Source: Chloroflexaceae bacterium (GTDB lineage: Bacteria > Chloroflexota > Chloroflexia > Chloroflexales > Chloroflexaceae). Taken from it: a stretch of DNA of 42,197 nucleotides. Under the pieces are notes generated by a model. That model was not told the origin of the DNA and searched no databases. It worked only from the letters and a program-made list of their open reading frames with translations. The position numbers and the translations under genes were made by a program. How positions within the stretch are numbered: position 1 is the first letter of the stretch; every line of letters begins with the position of its first letter. The DNA lies in NCBI GenBank assembly GCA_012032475.1, contig JAAUSY010000014.1:1-42197 (forward strand). The letters run 5' to 3'. Positions 1 to 8,037 of this stretch are shown here, piece by piece.

Positions 1-787
1 CGCGTCTTTGAGGGCTGTTTCGCCTGCGCCTGAATATCGGGATACCCGAACTCAGCGGCGGTCTGTGCGCCTTACGCTGGTTGCACGGCTCACAGGCCAG
101 CGTCAGGTTGCTCACCCGATCCGACCCGCCCCGCGCTTTCGGCACGAGGTGCTCGATCTGGAGTGGCACGTCTTTCGCCCCGCAGTAGGCGCAGCGCCGC
201 TGCCATTTTTCCAGCAGGTACTCGCGGACTTCGTAGCCGTGCAGGGTGCCCTGCTGATATTCGACGCCGCTGATTTCGGGGTGCTGGAGCGCCTGGGTAT
301 CGAAGCGCACCAGTTCCAGCGCCAGTGAGGTAATGGGGCACCAGCACCGCAGACGGGCAACCCACGTCTCGACGTTCGCCACCCGACTTTCCAGGCTCGG
401 CGGCAACCAGCCAGCCTTGCGGGTACGGTTCAGGAAGCGGGGTTTGCGATAGCGGGTCTTGCGTTGCCGCCTGCTGCGCCGAATGGCCCGTCGGTCAGCC
501 AGCGCCTTGCGAATGCGTTCCCCGCGGTGGTGCAACTCCGCTGCCCAGACTACCCGCCGTCCGCGTTTCCCCGTGGCGACCAGGGCGATGCCTGTCGTCT
601 TGCTGCCAGGGTCCAGTTTCAGTTCCATCGGCTGCGTCTCACCGCCCTCGCGCTCCCGCAGGATGATGGTGAACGGCGCACGGCGAAACACGGCTGCCTT
701 GCCTCGCTTCAAGAGGTGCCGGACCCGGGCCGGGTGGCACGGCATCAAGGGTTGTTTGTGCTGGTCCAATACAAAAACGTGTTGCAT
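1..787 (-). CDS. iscB: IscB RNA-guided nuclease, 5' part, frameshifted, runs off window
   Basis: IscB proteins are transposon-encoded nucleases guided by an omega-RNA and are the ancestors of Cas9. Reading from an ATG at 787, preceded by GAGG, gives an N-terminal PLMP domain (residues 1-45, with QPLMP at 12-16). RuvC-I follows (LDPGSKTTGIAL, Asp59), then an arginine-rich bridge helix (about 100-123), RuvC-II (LALELVRFD, Glu158) and an HNH domain (about 199-236: CAYC, IEHLVPKARGG, CEPCN). After CNQRK the frame becomes arginine-rich nonsense. One extra base near position 70 restores a typical continuation (G-A-Q-T-A-A-E-F-G-Y-P-D-I-Q-A-Q-A-K), so a one-base deletion is likely. RuvC-III would lie left of the window. 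No TnpA is visible. The family call is firm; whether the gene is intact is not known. Confidence 0.85.
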   Translation of the reverse strand, partial: MQHVFVLDQHKQPLMPCHPARVRHLLKRGKAAVFRRAPFTIILREREGGETQPMELKLDPGSKTTGIALVATGKRGRRVVWAAELHHRGERIRKALADRRAIRRSRRQRKTRYRKPRFLNRTRKAGWLPPSLESRVANVETWVARLRCWCPITSLALELVRFDTQALQHPEISGVEYQQGTLHGYEVREYLLEKWQRRCAYCGAKDVPLQIEHLVPKARGGSDRVSNLTLACEPCNQRKAHRPPLSSGIPIFRRRRNSPQRR

Positions 788-799
788 TTGTTACCTCGT

Positions 800-1030
800 G
801 CTTTCTCGCCTTGCGGCGGTCAGGTGTGCCTCGTTCAGATAGGGAGGCTTGTCGTGCTGGCCGCACGAGCATAGACCGTCTGCTTGTTTAACGACCAGCG
901 AGAGGGCCTGGAGCTGGCAACGCACCCCAGGGTCTCGTGACCTCCCTATCGGCTGCCCTTGCGGGCAAACTGGTCAACGTCGGCTTACGGTTTCCCGCAA
1001 GCCCAAGCCCTTCAGGCTTGGGTCGTTGAC
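800..1030 (-). ncRNA. Omega-RNA (HEARO-type) of the IscB element
   Basis: IscB omega-RNAs are encoded directly upstream of iscB, and this stretch is non-coding and strongly structured. On the minus strand it begins with a hairpin (arms 1015-1022 and 1002-1009, CCCAAGCC/GGCTTGGG). A second stem-loop lies at 981-1000 (GCTTGCGG/CCGTAAGC around GAAA). A perfect 10-bp long-range helix joins 941-950 to 838-847 (GATAGGGAGG/CCTCCCTATC) and encloses further hairpins, one near 853-872 with CGTGC/GCACG arms. This matches the architecture described for HEARO/omega-RNA. The ends are estimates. In this family the guide is the 5' segment, so it should derive from sequence just beyond about 1030, next to the glycosyltransferase stop codon. 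Confidence 0.7.
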
Positions 1031-1049
1031 ACTCCTCACTTCTCGCCCG

Positions 1050-2780
1050 TCACTCCCCGCCGGTCGTCGGTGTCGGGTCCGGCATCGGGGGGAACGGGAA
1101 ATGCGGGGTCACCGGTGGCGGGGTTGGCGGGCAGAGCGACGGCTCCACCTCCGGCGAGCGCGTGAGCCAGCGCCCAAGCTGCTCCTGTTCGGACCTGAGC
1201 AGCAGCAGGTTGGCGTGTTGCCGGGGTGGGTCGCCGGCGTAGGGGTTGCTGGTATCGGTGTGGAGGAAGCGGAAAGTAGCTCCCACATAGGCCGGCTGGA
1301 ACGACCGCTGGACCGCGCAGGAAGGGGCCGCAAACCCACCCCCGCCAAACACGATGACCGCTGGCCGGCGGCTGAGCACATAGGCGTAGTCCTGTGCTCC
1401 GAGCCAGGGAGCACGTTTGAAGCTGCGGTTGCCCTCGCGGGCAATGTGCTCGTCGGTCAGTCCCATCAGGTCAATGACCGGGTGCTCCACCCCGGCATAG
1501 TAGGAAAGCGACCCGTTGGCATACACCGCCAACAGGGTTCCCGCGGGGAGCGTCTGGTGGAACCAGGTGCCCATGGCCGAAAACTGCCCAACCTGCAAAG
1601 CCAGCAGCCTGGTCCGCGGTATCATGCTGGGATGAAAGAACGATTCGAGCACCAGCAGGCCTGAAAAGGCGAAGAGGATGAGCGCATGCCGCGGCAGCGA
1701 GATGTTCAGGCGGACATTGCGGGTATTGGTGGCCCACAAGTTGAACAGCGCCACGCAGACCGTCGGAATGACCGGGGCAAAGTAGCGCCAGGCCGGCATC
1801 CAGTCGCCTCCGACCCCGATGACAAACGCGATATGCAGCACCACCCAGGAGATGAGCAGCCAGGTGGCCGGCGGGATATGGACGTTTCGCCTGGTCAGCG
1901 CAATGGCGATGATGATGAACAGGATGAGGACGTGGGCATTTGCCAGGGCAAATTCAGAGAAGTTGAGCGCTCCCAGGTGAGTCTGCTGCGACAGGTCCAT
2001 CCCGCCCTTGGCATAGACTGCGTTGGGGATAAGGTAGCCATAGTACCAGACGCGCCAGAGTGTCCAGGGGAGCACCAGCGCCAGGAACGGGAGCAGGCGG
2101 ACGCTGGCGGTGCGGAGGTGGGCGAGCAGGGAGGTGGGCGGGCCGCGCCACCCCCAGAACAGGATGGGGGGCAGCAAGAGCACCCCTTCCGGGCGCGTCA
2201 TCGTGGCGAGCGCCGCCAGGAGTCCGGCCAGAAGCCCGGCCCCGCGGAGGCTGCTCAGCAGCGTCAGCATCACCAGCAGGGCAAAAAGGGTCGTCTCCAT
2301 CCCCCCTGGCCCGTGCGCCACAAAGCTCCCCGAACTGGCGGCAAACAACGCGGCCAGCAGACTGGTGCGGCGGTCGCCCTCGTTGAGGTCCAGGCTCATT
2401 CGGTAGGTGAGCGCGATGGTCGCCAGCGCCGCAATGACCCCCAGGATTCTGGCGGTGAGGGGGATGGGTGCTCCGGCCAGGGCGTGCAACCCGGCCAGCA
2501 GCACCATCCAGAGGAAGTCGGAATAGCCTTCGACGCGCTCGCCAGGGTTGAACACCGGGCCGTTCCCCAGTGCCAGGTTCAGCGCGTAGCGGAAGGTGAT
2601 GAACCCATCTTCGGCAATGGTGCGAAAGAGCAGTTGATGGGTCAATCCGATGAGGAGCACCAGCGCCAGACCCGCCAGAGACCAGCGCGGGTGGGTCGTG
2701 ACTCGCGGCCACAGACGCATCAACCCCGCCAGTGCAAGGATTATCACCAGAAGCAGTGCGATATCAATCGTGCCAATCAT
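1050..2780 (-). CDS. Multi-membrane-span glycosyltransferase (GT-C type)
   Basis: This is a polytopic membrane protein of about 576 residues with roughly ten hydrophobic segments. Near residue 60 it carries EDGFITFRYALNLALGNG followed by FNPGERVEGYSDFLW. That signature is typical of bacterial GT-C glycosyltransferases that use polyprenyl-phosphate sugars (the arabinofuranosyl/mannosyl-transferase-like group); the acidic pair at its start is the expected catalytic or metal site in the first extracytoplasmic loop. The C-terminus is proline-rich. It is the last gene of the operon that begins with nuoA and overlaps the preceding GH16-like gene by a few codons. The start is uncertain: TTG 2804, ATG 2798, 2792 and 2780 are all in frame, and 2780 was chosen for the AGGA upstream. 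The acceptor cannot be deduced. Confidence 0.7.
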   Translation of the reverse strand: MIGTIDIALLLVIILALAGLMRLWPRVTTHPRWSLAGLALVLLIGLTHQLLFRTIAEDGFITFRYALNLALGNGPVFNPGERVEGYSDFLWMVLLAGLHALAGAPIPLTARILGVIAALATIALTYRMSLDLNEGDRRTSLLAALFAASSGSFVAHGPGGMETTLFALLVMLTLLSSLRGAGLLAGLLAALATMTRPEGVLLLPPILFWGWRGPPTSLLAHLRTASVRLLPFLALVLPWTLWRVWYYGYLIPNAVYAKGGMDLSQQTHLGALNFSEFALANAHVLILFIIIAIALTRRNVHIPPATWLLISWVVLHIAFVIGVGGDWMPAWRYFAPVIPTVCVALFNLWATNTRNVRLNISLPRHALILFAFSGLLVLESFFHPSMIPRTRLLALQVGQFSAMGTWFHQTLPAGTLLAVYANGSLSYYAGVEHPVIDLMGLTDEHIAREGNRSFKRAPWLGAQDYAYVLSRRPAVIVFGGGGFAAPSCAVQRSFQPAYVGATFRFLHTDTSNPYAGDPPRQHANLLLLRSEQEQLGRWLTRSPEVEPSLCPPTPPPVTPHFPFPPMPDPTPTTGGE

Positions 2781-3603
2781 GATGCATGCCATCCTCATGT
2801 TCAATTGCTAGCCACTCGACCTCGACCCACTGACGGCCCGGCACATCCAGCAACCCCCACCCGACCCGGCCCCATGGCTTCACCACCAGATACTGGTTGT
2901 CTACCCACACCACGCAGCACAGGGGACCGCACGGGGAGGAAGCGGGTTCCAGCACGACCTGCCCGTCCACGCTGAACCGCGCAGTCTCGGTGCCCCATTC
3001 AATCGTGTAGATATGCCAGTCGGTCATCTCCAACTCCGGGGGCACCACCGCCTCGCTAATAGATAGCCTCCGCTGAATGTGCGGCCACAGCGCCTGGTAG
3101 AGGCTGCGGTGGTTCATCAGGAGCACCGCAAGTGGGGCCAGCGGGGCCAACCACAGCGCCCGCGGGCTGAGCGCATCTATCGCTGCCACCTTCCAACCGT
3201 GGCCGGGGGTGTGCTGGTCAAGCGGCATGTCGGAAGGCGGCGACGCAAAAAAGAACCAGAGCACCCGCGGCAGAGTTGGCAGCCGTCCTTCGGGCATCAG
3301 GAAGGGGTAGTTCCAGAAGCCAAACCCGGCGGTGCCCCGGAACACCCCGACCGGGTGGGAAAAGCGAGCGCGGAGGACCAGTCGCAGCGGAGGATACCAG
3401 GGGAACGCATGGCCCGGTACAACCCGGTAGTCATCAATCTGGGCGTCGCTGTAGCGGCGAGAAGAGGCGTCTGCCATGAGCAACCGCAGCGCAGAGCCAG
3501 TGGCCTCAAGCGCCCCGTTCCCGACCAGGTAGCGCCGCCAGCGGGAGGAGGGGGCAGGCTGCCCCGCCAAACGTTCGTAGATGTCCGGTGCAACCAGTGG
3601 CAC
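2764..3603 (-). CDS. GH16-like (concanavalin-fold) protein, function unknown
   Basis: A protein of about 279 residues starting with GTG. The segment WHIYTIEWGTETARFSVDG (about 196-214) resembles the strand of family 16 glycoside hydrolases and related laminarinase-like lectins, where an aromatic strand ends in a VDG turn. GFGFWNYPF near 93-101 also fits a concanavalin-like beta sandwich. The catalytic ExDxxE of active GH16 enzymes was not found, so it may be a non-catalytic or diverged member. There is no clear signal peptide. An AGGAG overlapping the stop codon of the restored cyclophilin frame (3621) precedes the start. The gene lies between the cyclophilin gene and the membrane glycosyltransferase, which suggests a role with cell-surface glycan, as inference only. 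Confidence 0.6.
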   Translation of the reverse strand: MPLVAPDIYERLAGQPAPSSRWRRYLVGNGALEATGSALRLLMADASSRRYSDAQIDDYRVVPGHAFPWYPPLRLVLRARFSHPVGVFRGTAGFGFWNYPFLMPEGRLPTLPRVLWFFFASPPSDMPLDQHTPGHGWKVAAIDALSPRALWLAPLAPLAVLLMNHRSLYQALWPHIQRRLSISEAVVPPELEMTDWHIYTIEWGTETARFSVDGQVVLEPASSPCGPLCCVVWVDNQYLVVKPWGRVGWGLLDVPGRQWVEVEWLAIEHEDGMHHDWHD

Positions 3604-4960
3604 GTCTGCGTGGGTGGCTCCTACTCTGCCTCTGCGGTGATGACAAAGGTCTCGATGCTCTGTTCGAAGGTGGGCAAGCGTTCTTCATATTCGCCGGCGA
3701 GGTGGAATGGGTCACAACGTACATCATCGAGCCTGCTTTGATGGCATACTGGACTTGCTTCATCTCCACCTCGTTGATGGATGACGCTATCACCAGGCGA
3801 CCAACGGTTTCGTACCTTTCGGTTGAGGTAACGCCCTTCTCAACGACCTGAAAGGCTTCGGGAAACTGGCCGGTGGCGGCATCGAGGTAGGTCTCGACGG
3901 TCATCGAAGTGGGCACCCGCTCCGAGACGACGTTGACATTGGTCATGAACCCGGATGTGCCGATGTTGGAGTCGAAGGCATAGAATTGGAACGCCGACGG
4001 GTTCTGTTCAATCATCCGGGCCATCGGCTCAAAGTCTGTTCCCGCGCTGCGGATGTTTTCCACAATCAGGTCCAGGTCTTCTTCGAGGTTGCCCCCCTGG
4101 TAGCTTTCTGGCAGCCACATGAAGAGCTGATTGCCTTCGTACCTGGACCACCCCGGCCCCGGCGCTTCGCCAGCTTCATCTGCCTCTGCATCCGTTGTTC
4201 CCGTGTCCCCTCCGGACGAGGATGGCGGCTCCTCTTCAGAAATGGTGATGCGGACGATTTCCTCCCCCGGCTCCCTTGCCGTTTCCGGGTCGCGCAGGGG
4301 GATACCGTCCACGATGTCCTGCCCCTCCATCACCTCGCCAAAGACGGTATACTGCTCGTTCAGGAAGGGGGCCGGGGCGGTGGTGATGAAGAACTGGGAT
4401 CCGGCACTGTCGGGGTCGTTGGCCCGCGCCATCGCCACGATGCCCGGACGGTCATAGAGAATCTGGTCCGTAAATTCGGCGGGGACCTGGTAGCCCGGCC
4501 CGCCCATGCCTGTGCCCGTCGGGTCGCCTCCCTGGGCCATAAAGCCCCGAATGACGCGGTGCCAGGTCAGGCCATCGTAGAACCCCTCTCGCGCCAGAAA
4601 GACGAAGCTGTTTACCGTCACCGGGGCGATGTCCGGGCGCAGCCGGATGACAATGTCGCCGCGTGGGGTCGTAATGGTCGCATCGTATTGCCCTTGCGGG
4701 TCAATCGTCATTGGGGGCAGAGCTGCATAGGTTTTTCGCTCCCCGCGTCCGCTGGCTGTGCCTGGTGAGGGAGTGGGGCGCGAGGTTGCGGTGGACACCG
4801 GCTCCTGGGACTGTTCCTGGGGCGCGCCCGGCGTGGGCGACGGCGCACCCCCCGGAATCGGTATCTCGCAGGCGGCCAGCACCAAACCCATCAGCACCAC
4901 CAGCACTATCCGAACGCACCGGGTCAGGGCTGCGCTCATTGTCATCATCATCATCTTCAT
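3506..4960 (-). CDS. Cyclophilin-type peptidyl-prolyl isomerase, lipoprotein, 3' frameshift
   Basis: Cyclophilins catalyse cis-trans isomerisation of peptidyl-prolyl bonds. The N-terminus is a lipoprotein signal with lipobox LVLAAC (Cys about 30), so the protein is probably anchored outside the cytoplasmic membrane. A Pro/Thr/Ser-rich linker leads to a cyclophilin domain at about 90-245, with FYDGLTWHRVIRGFMAQGGD, GSQFFITTAPAPFLNEQYTVFG and GIVAMARANDPDSAGSQFF. A second C-terminal domain (about 265-420) was not recognised. Near 3696-3702 the frame shifts: the other frame reads A-G-E-Y-E-E-R-L-P-T-F-E-Q-S-I-E-T-F-V and stops at 3621, before the next gene. The given frame instead runs 98 bases into that gene. 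A single missing base explains this. GGGAGG precedes the ATG, 35 bases after nuoE. Confidence 0.85.
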   Translation of the reverse strand: MKMMMMTMSAALTRCVRIVLVVLMGLVLAACEIPIPGGAPSPTPGAPQEQSQEPVSTATSRPTPSPGTASGRGERKTYAALPPMTIDPQGQYDATITTPRGDIVIRLRPDIAPVTVNSFVFLAREGFYDGLTWHRVIRGFMAQGGDPTGTGMGGPGYQVPAEFTDQILYDRPGIVAMARANDPDSAGSQFFITTAPAPFLNEQYTVFGEVMEGQDIVDGIPLRDPETAREPGEEIVRITISEEEPPSSSGGDTGTTDAEADEAGEAPGPGWSRYEGNQLFMWLPESYQGGNLEEDLDLIVENIRSAGTDFEPMARMIEQNPSAFQFYAFDSNIGTSGFMTNVNVVSERVPTSMTVETYLDAATGQFPEAFQVVEKGVTSTERYETVGRLVIASSINEVEMKQVQYAIKAGSMMYVVTHSTSPANMKNACPPSNRASRPLSSPQRQSRSHPRRRATGCTGHLRTFGGAACPLLPLAALPGRERGA

Positions 4961-4995
4961 GGGGGTTTCCTCCCTTGTTCTTCACTCTTCGTAGT

Positions 4996-5595
4996 TCACG
5001 CTGCCGATGGTTGCGGCTCTGGCGTCTTCCCCAATCGCCGCTCAATGCGTTGCAGCGAACCGTCGGGAGCCAGCGTATAGTCGTCGGCGTCGCGCCCGGA
5101 GAGTCGGAAGGTCTCGCCGCGCTCGGCGCGGGAGCGCAGGTCGCGCAGCATCCCATCAATCTTTTCTGGCGTCACGTCGTAGAGGTAGGCAAGATTGACC
5201 TGGATGGCCGGGGCGTTCCCACACGCGGCCAGACACTTGACCCGCTGGATGGTGAACATCCCATCTTCGGTGGTTTCGTTCTCGCAGATGCCGAGTTGTT
5301 CTTTCAGCGCGGCCATGACCTCTTCGGCCCCGCAGTAGCAGCAGGGGGCGTCGTCGCACACCTGGATCATCCAGGTTCCGACCGGGCGGTCATAGAAGAG
5401 CGTGTAGAACCCGACGACCTCGAAAATATCCGTCGGGGGCAAGTCTAGAACGTCCGCCACTTCGCGGACGACCTCCTCACCCAGGGAGCCATATTCGTCC
5501 TGGGCGAGGTAGAGCATCGGCAGCACCGCGCTGCGCCGGTGGGCAAAGCGCGACCGGAGCGTGTCTATTTCAGATGCGTATTTTTCTCGAAGCAT
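4996..5595 (-). CDS. nuoE: NADH-quinone oxidoreductase subunit E (24-kDa-type, 2Fe-2S)
   Basis: NuoE is the thioredoxin-like [2Fe-2S] subunit of the NADH-oxidising module of complex I. The 199-residue protein has the helical N-terminal part (QDEYGSLGEEVVREVADVL) and then FYTLFYDRPVGTWMIQVCDD. The cluster ligands are in CDDAPC, which matches the family C-x4-C, and in KCLAACGNAP, which matches C-x3-C. Length is slightly above the usual 160-180 because of a C-terminal tail of about 40 residues after the domain. It follows nuoD by 72 bases on the minus strand. Unusually, nuoF and nuoG do not follow: the next gene encodes a cyclophilin lipoprotein. Confidence 0.93.
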   Translation of the reverse strand: MLREKYASEIDTLRSRFAHRRSAVLPMLYLAQDEYGSLGEEVVREVADVLDLPPTDIFEVVGFYTLFYDRPVGTWMIQVCDDAPCCYCGAEEVMAALKEQLGICENETTEDGMFTIQRVKCLAACGNAPAIQVNLAYLYDVTPEKIDGMLRDLRSRAERGETFRLSGRDADDYTLAPDGSLQRIERRLGKTPEPQPSAA

Positions 5596-5667
5596 ACCCT
5601 GTTCTCATCTTCTCGTTTCAGATAGCAGATTCTTCAACCTGAACACCTCAATCCGAACGCCTGTCGC

Positions 5668-6915
5668 TCAACGGTCCACTTCTCCCAGGACCGGGTCCAT
5701 ACTGGCGATGAGCGCCACCAGGTCGGCCACGAGGAACCCCTTTGCCATGTGCGGCAACGCTTGCAGGTTGACAAACGAAGGGGCGCGGAAGTGGACACGG
5801 TAGGGCTTTGCGCTGCCATCGCTCACCAGATAGGTTCCCAGAATGCCGCGGGGCGACTCGATGCTGCTATAGACGTCGCCGCGGGGCACGCGGATGCCCT
5901 CCGTCCAGAGCTTGAAGTGGTGGATGAGCGCCTCCATACTGTGGGTGATTTCGCGCTTCGGGGGGGGGGCAATCTTGCGGTCGGCGGTGACGTAGGGCCC
6001 CGGCCCCAGGCTTTCCAGCCGCTCAACGGCCTGCCAGACGAGGCGCACGCTCTGGTGCATTTCGGCAATGCGTACGAGGTAGCGGTCATAGATATCGCCG
6101 TTTTTGCCCACCGGCACGTCGAAGTTGTAGGTTTCGTAGCCGCTGTAGGGTTGCAGCTTGCGCATATCATAATCCACCCCGGCGGCCCGCAGGTTTGCGC
6201 CGCTCAACCCGTAGGCAATGGCTTCGTCTGCCGTCACTGCGCCGACCCCGATAGTCCGTTCCATCCACAGCGGGTTGCTGGTGAGCAAATCTTCGTATTC
6301 GTCTATGCGGGCAGGTATCAGGTCGAGGAACTGCCGCACGGTTGGCAGCAAATCCGCCGGCAGGTCGTAGGCCAGTCCGCCAATGCGGAAGTAGCTGGTC
6401 ATCATGCGTGCCCCGCTGACCAGTTCGAAGATATCGAGGATTTGCTCCCGTTCCCGGAAGGCATAGAGAAACACGCTCATCGCGGCCAAGTCGAGCGCGT
6501 GGGTGCCAAGCCAGACGAGGTGGGAACCAATGCGCGTGAGTTCGACCAGCAGCACCCGTGCCACCTGGGCCCGTTCGGGAATCTCGCACTGGAGCAGCTT
6601 TTCGACCGCCAGTACGTAGCTCAGGTTGTTCGAGAGCGGGGCCAGGTAGTCCATCCGGTCGGTGTAGGTCAGCACCTTCTGGTAGGATTTGCTTTCCATT
6701 TGCTTCTCGATGCCCGTATGGAGAAAGCCAATGTCGGGAGCGACATTGATGACCGTTTCACCATCCAGTTCGACTACCAGGCGCAGAACGCCGTGGGTGC
6801 TGGGGTGGTGGGGTCCCATGTTCAGGACCATGGTTTCCGTCCGGCCCTTCAGGGCCGGTTCGGTGATATCACGCGGGGAAGGGACCGTGAGATTCTGTGC
6901 CATTATCCTTTCCAT
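5668..6915 (-). CDS. nuoD: NADH-quinone oxidoreductase subunit D (49-kDa-type)
   Basis: NuoD forms part of the quinone-binding Q module of complex I, on the cytoplasmic side of the membrane. The 415-residue protein shows the hallmark GPHHPSTHGVLRLVVELDG near residue 33. It continues with GFLHTGIEKQMESKSYQK, YTDRMDYLAPLSNNLSYVLA and RIGSHLVWLGTHALDLAA, and has the conserved C-terminal DPVLGEVDR. It is full length. The ATG at 6915 or the ATG four codons downstream (6903, preceded by AAAGGA) could be the start; the second is slightly favoured by the ribosome-binding sequence but is very close to it. It is 63 bases downstream of nuoC in the same operon. Confidence 0.95.
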   Translation of the reverse strand: MERIMAQNLTVPSPRDITEPALKGRTETMVLNMGPHHPSTHGVLRLVVELDGETVINVAPDIGFLHTGIEKQMESKSYQKVLTYTDRMDYLAPLSNNLSYVLAVEKLLQCEIPERAQVARVLLVELTRIGSHLVWLGTHALDLAAMSVFLYAFREREQILDIFELVSGARMMTSYFRIGGLAYDLPADLLPTVRQFLDLIPARIDEYEDLLTSNPLWMERTIGVGAVTADEAIAYGLSGANLRAAGVDYDMRKLQPYSGYETYNFDVPVGKNGDIYDRYLVRIAEMHQSVRLVWQAVERLESLGPGPYVTADRKIAPPPKREITHSMEALIHHFKLWTEGIRVPRGDVYSSIESPRGILGTYLVSDGSAKPYRVHFRAPSFVNLQALPHMAKGFLVADLVALIASMDPVLGEVDR

Positions 6916-6978
6916 TACGCTCAGCTATGAAGACGCCTCTTTGCTGACATATAGTACCACAATTTGCCCGAACTGGCA

Positions 6979-7497
6979 TTACTCCCTCGCAAAAACCTTG
7001 TGGGCGTAGACGTTTTCCCGGTTGATGGAGAAGGCGACTTCTTCGGCTCCCAGGGGGACATCCTTGCGCAGCGGGTGGCCTTCCCAATCGTCGGGCAGCA
7101 GAATGCGCTGCAACGAAGGATGGCCGGTGAAGGTTATCCCGAACATGTCGTAGGTTTCGCGCTCGGGCCAGTTGGCCGTTGCCCAGAGTCCCGTCAGGGA
7201 GGGCACCGTCGGGTCGCCCTCTGGCACGCCCACCTTGAGGCAGACGCGGTGGCAGTTGGCAAACGAAAACAGGTGGTAGACCACTTCGAACCGCGGTTCA
7301 CGACCGAGGTAGTCTACGCCGCAGAGATTTTCTAGAAAGATGTAGCGCAACGCCGGGTCGTCGCGGAGGAATTGCGCTACCGATACCAGGGCTTCACGCC
7401 GGACGACCAGAAACCCATCGCCCTGGGCCTCTCCCGCTGAGATGATGGCCTCCGGGTGGGTTTCGCGCAAACGATTGATAACGGTTGGGTTGTCCAC
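6979..7497 (-). CDS. nuoC: NADH-quinone oxidoreductase subunit C (30-kDa-type)
   Basis: NuoC is a peripheral subunit of the Q module of complex I and contacts NuoD. The protein carries the family signature ERETYDMFGITFTGHPSLQR followed by ILLPDDWEGHPLRKD (C-terminal third), and LENLCGVDYLGREPRFEVVYHL earlier. The start was placed at a GTG at 7497, which has AGGAGATAG directly upstream and gives M-D-N-P-T-V-I-N. An upstream in-frame GTG at 7539 would add 14 residues without such a site. About 110 bases separate it from the upstream HNH nuclease gene, so it is detached from nuoB, its usual direct neighbour. Confidence 0.92.
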   Translation of the reverse strand: MDNPTVINRLRETHPEAIISAGEAQGDGFLVVRREALVSVAQFLRDDPALRYIFLENLCGVDYLGREPRFEVVYHLFSFANCHRVCLKVGVPEGDPTVPSLTGLWATANWPERETYDMFGITFTGHPSLQRILLPDDWEGHPLRKDVPLGAEEVAFSINRENVYAHKVFARE

Positions 7498-7605
7498 TCC
7501 TATCTCCTGACTTTGTGATTTGTTCTGTCCAGGTAGCACAGCTGAGTAGCATAACTGAAGACGACTACCTTGCCTTCTCAGTTGCTTCCTGTCCTCTCAA
7601 AATGC

Positions 7606-8037
7606 TTACCCCTGATCCTTCGGCGGGTTGGCACCCGCCGATACCCACGCAGCTCTCACGACAACAGCAAGTATGTTATTCAATTGAAGTGCTACCACGG
7701 TAGCACGACCGGTCACCGTACGTCCAATTATTTGGGTACCATCCTCGCTCCACTGAAAGTGCCGCGACCATTGCTGGTGACGCGGATTGAACAGACGGGC
7801 ATATTGACCAGAGAGTGGATCGAGTGCCTGTGCCTGGATGCCTTTGAAGCTGTTGCACATAGGGCAGGCCAACCACAGGTTGTCTTCCTCATCAGTACCA
7901 CCGCGTGCTGTTGGAATAATGTGATCAATCTCAAGCGGCGCAAAGACATATTGTTGTTTACCCTGGCAGTAACCACAACGATCCCTTGCTTGTTCGCGTA
8001 CTCGCTGCCGCACAGCGTCAGGCACTCCAGGACTCAT
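7606..8037 (-). CDS. HNH endonuclease inside the nuo operon
   Basis: A 143-residue HNH nuclease. The core is CGYC near residue 21, then LEIDHIIPTARGGTDEEDNL and WLACPMCNSFKG. The two CxxC pairs probably bind a structural zinc, and the His of DHI with the Asn of NLW fit the catalytic motif. The C-terminal half (FNPRHQQWSRHFQWSEDG, IIGRTVTGRATVVALQLNN) is typical of a stand-alone HNH family common in cyanobacteria and Chloroflexota, known to me from general annotation and without a settled function. The start ATG overlaps the stop of the upstream RHH-like gene by four bases (ATGA), so the two are translationally coupled. The pair sits between nuoB and nuoC and looks somewhat richer in A+T than its surroundings, which suggests insertion. 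Confidence 0.85.
   Translation of the reverse strand: MSPGVPDAVRQRVREQARDRCGYCQGKQQYVFAPLEIDHIIPTARGGTDEEDNLWLACPMCNSFKGIQAQALDPLSGQYARLFNPRHQQWSRHFQWSEDGTQIIGRTVTGRATVVALQLNNILAVVVRAAWVSAGANPPKDQG

Noticed and set aside
459-1664. Long plus-strand open frames over the iscB, omega-RNA and glycosyltransferase regions
   Set aside because: They are antisense to the well-supported iscB, omega-RNA and glycosyltransferase; composition is Arg/Pro-rich and no motif is found.
5749-6930. A 393-codon plus-strand open frame antisense to nuoD
   Set aside because: Exact mirror of the intact nuoD; long antisense frames are common in GC-rich DNA.
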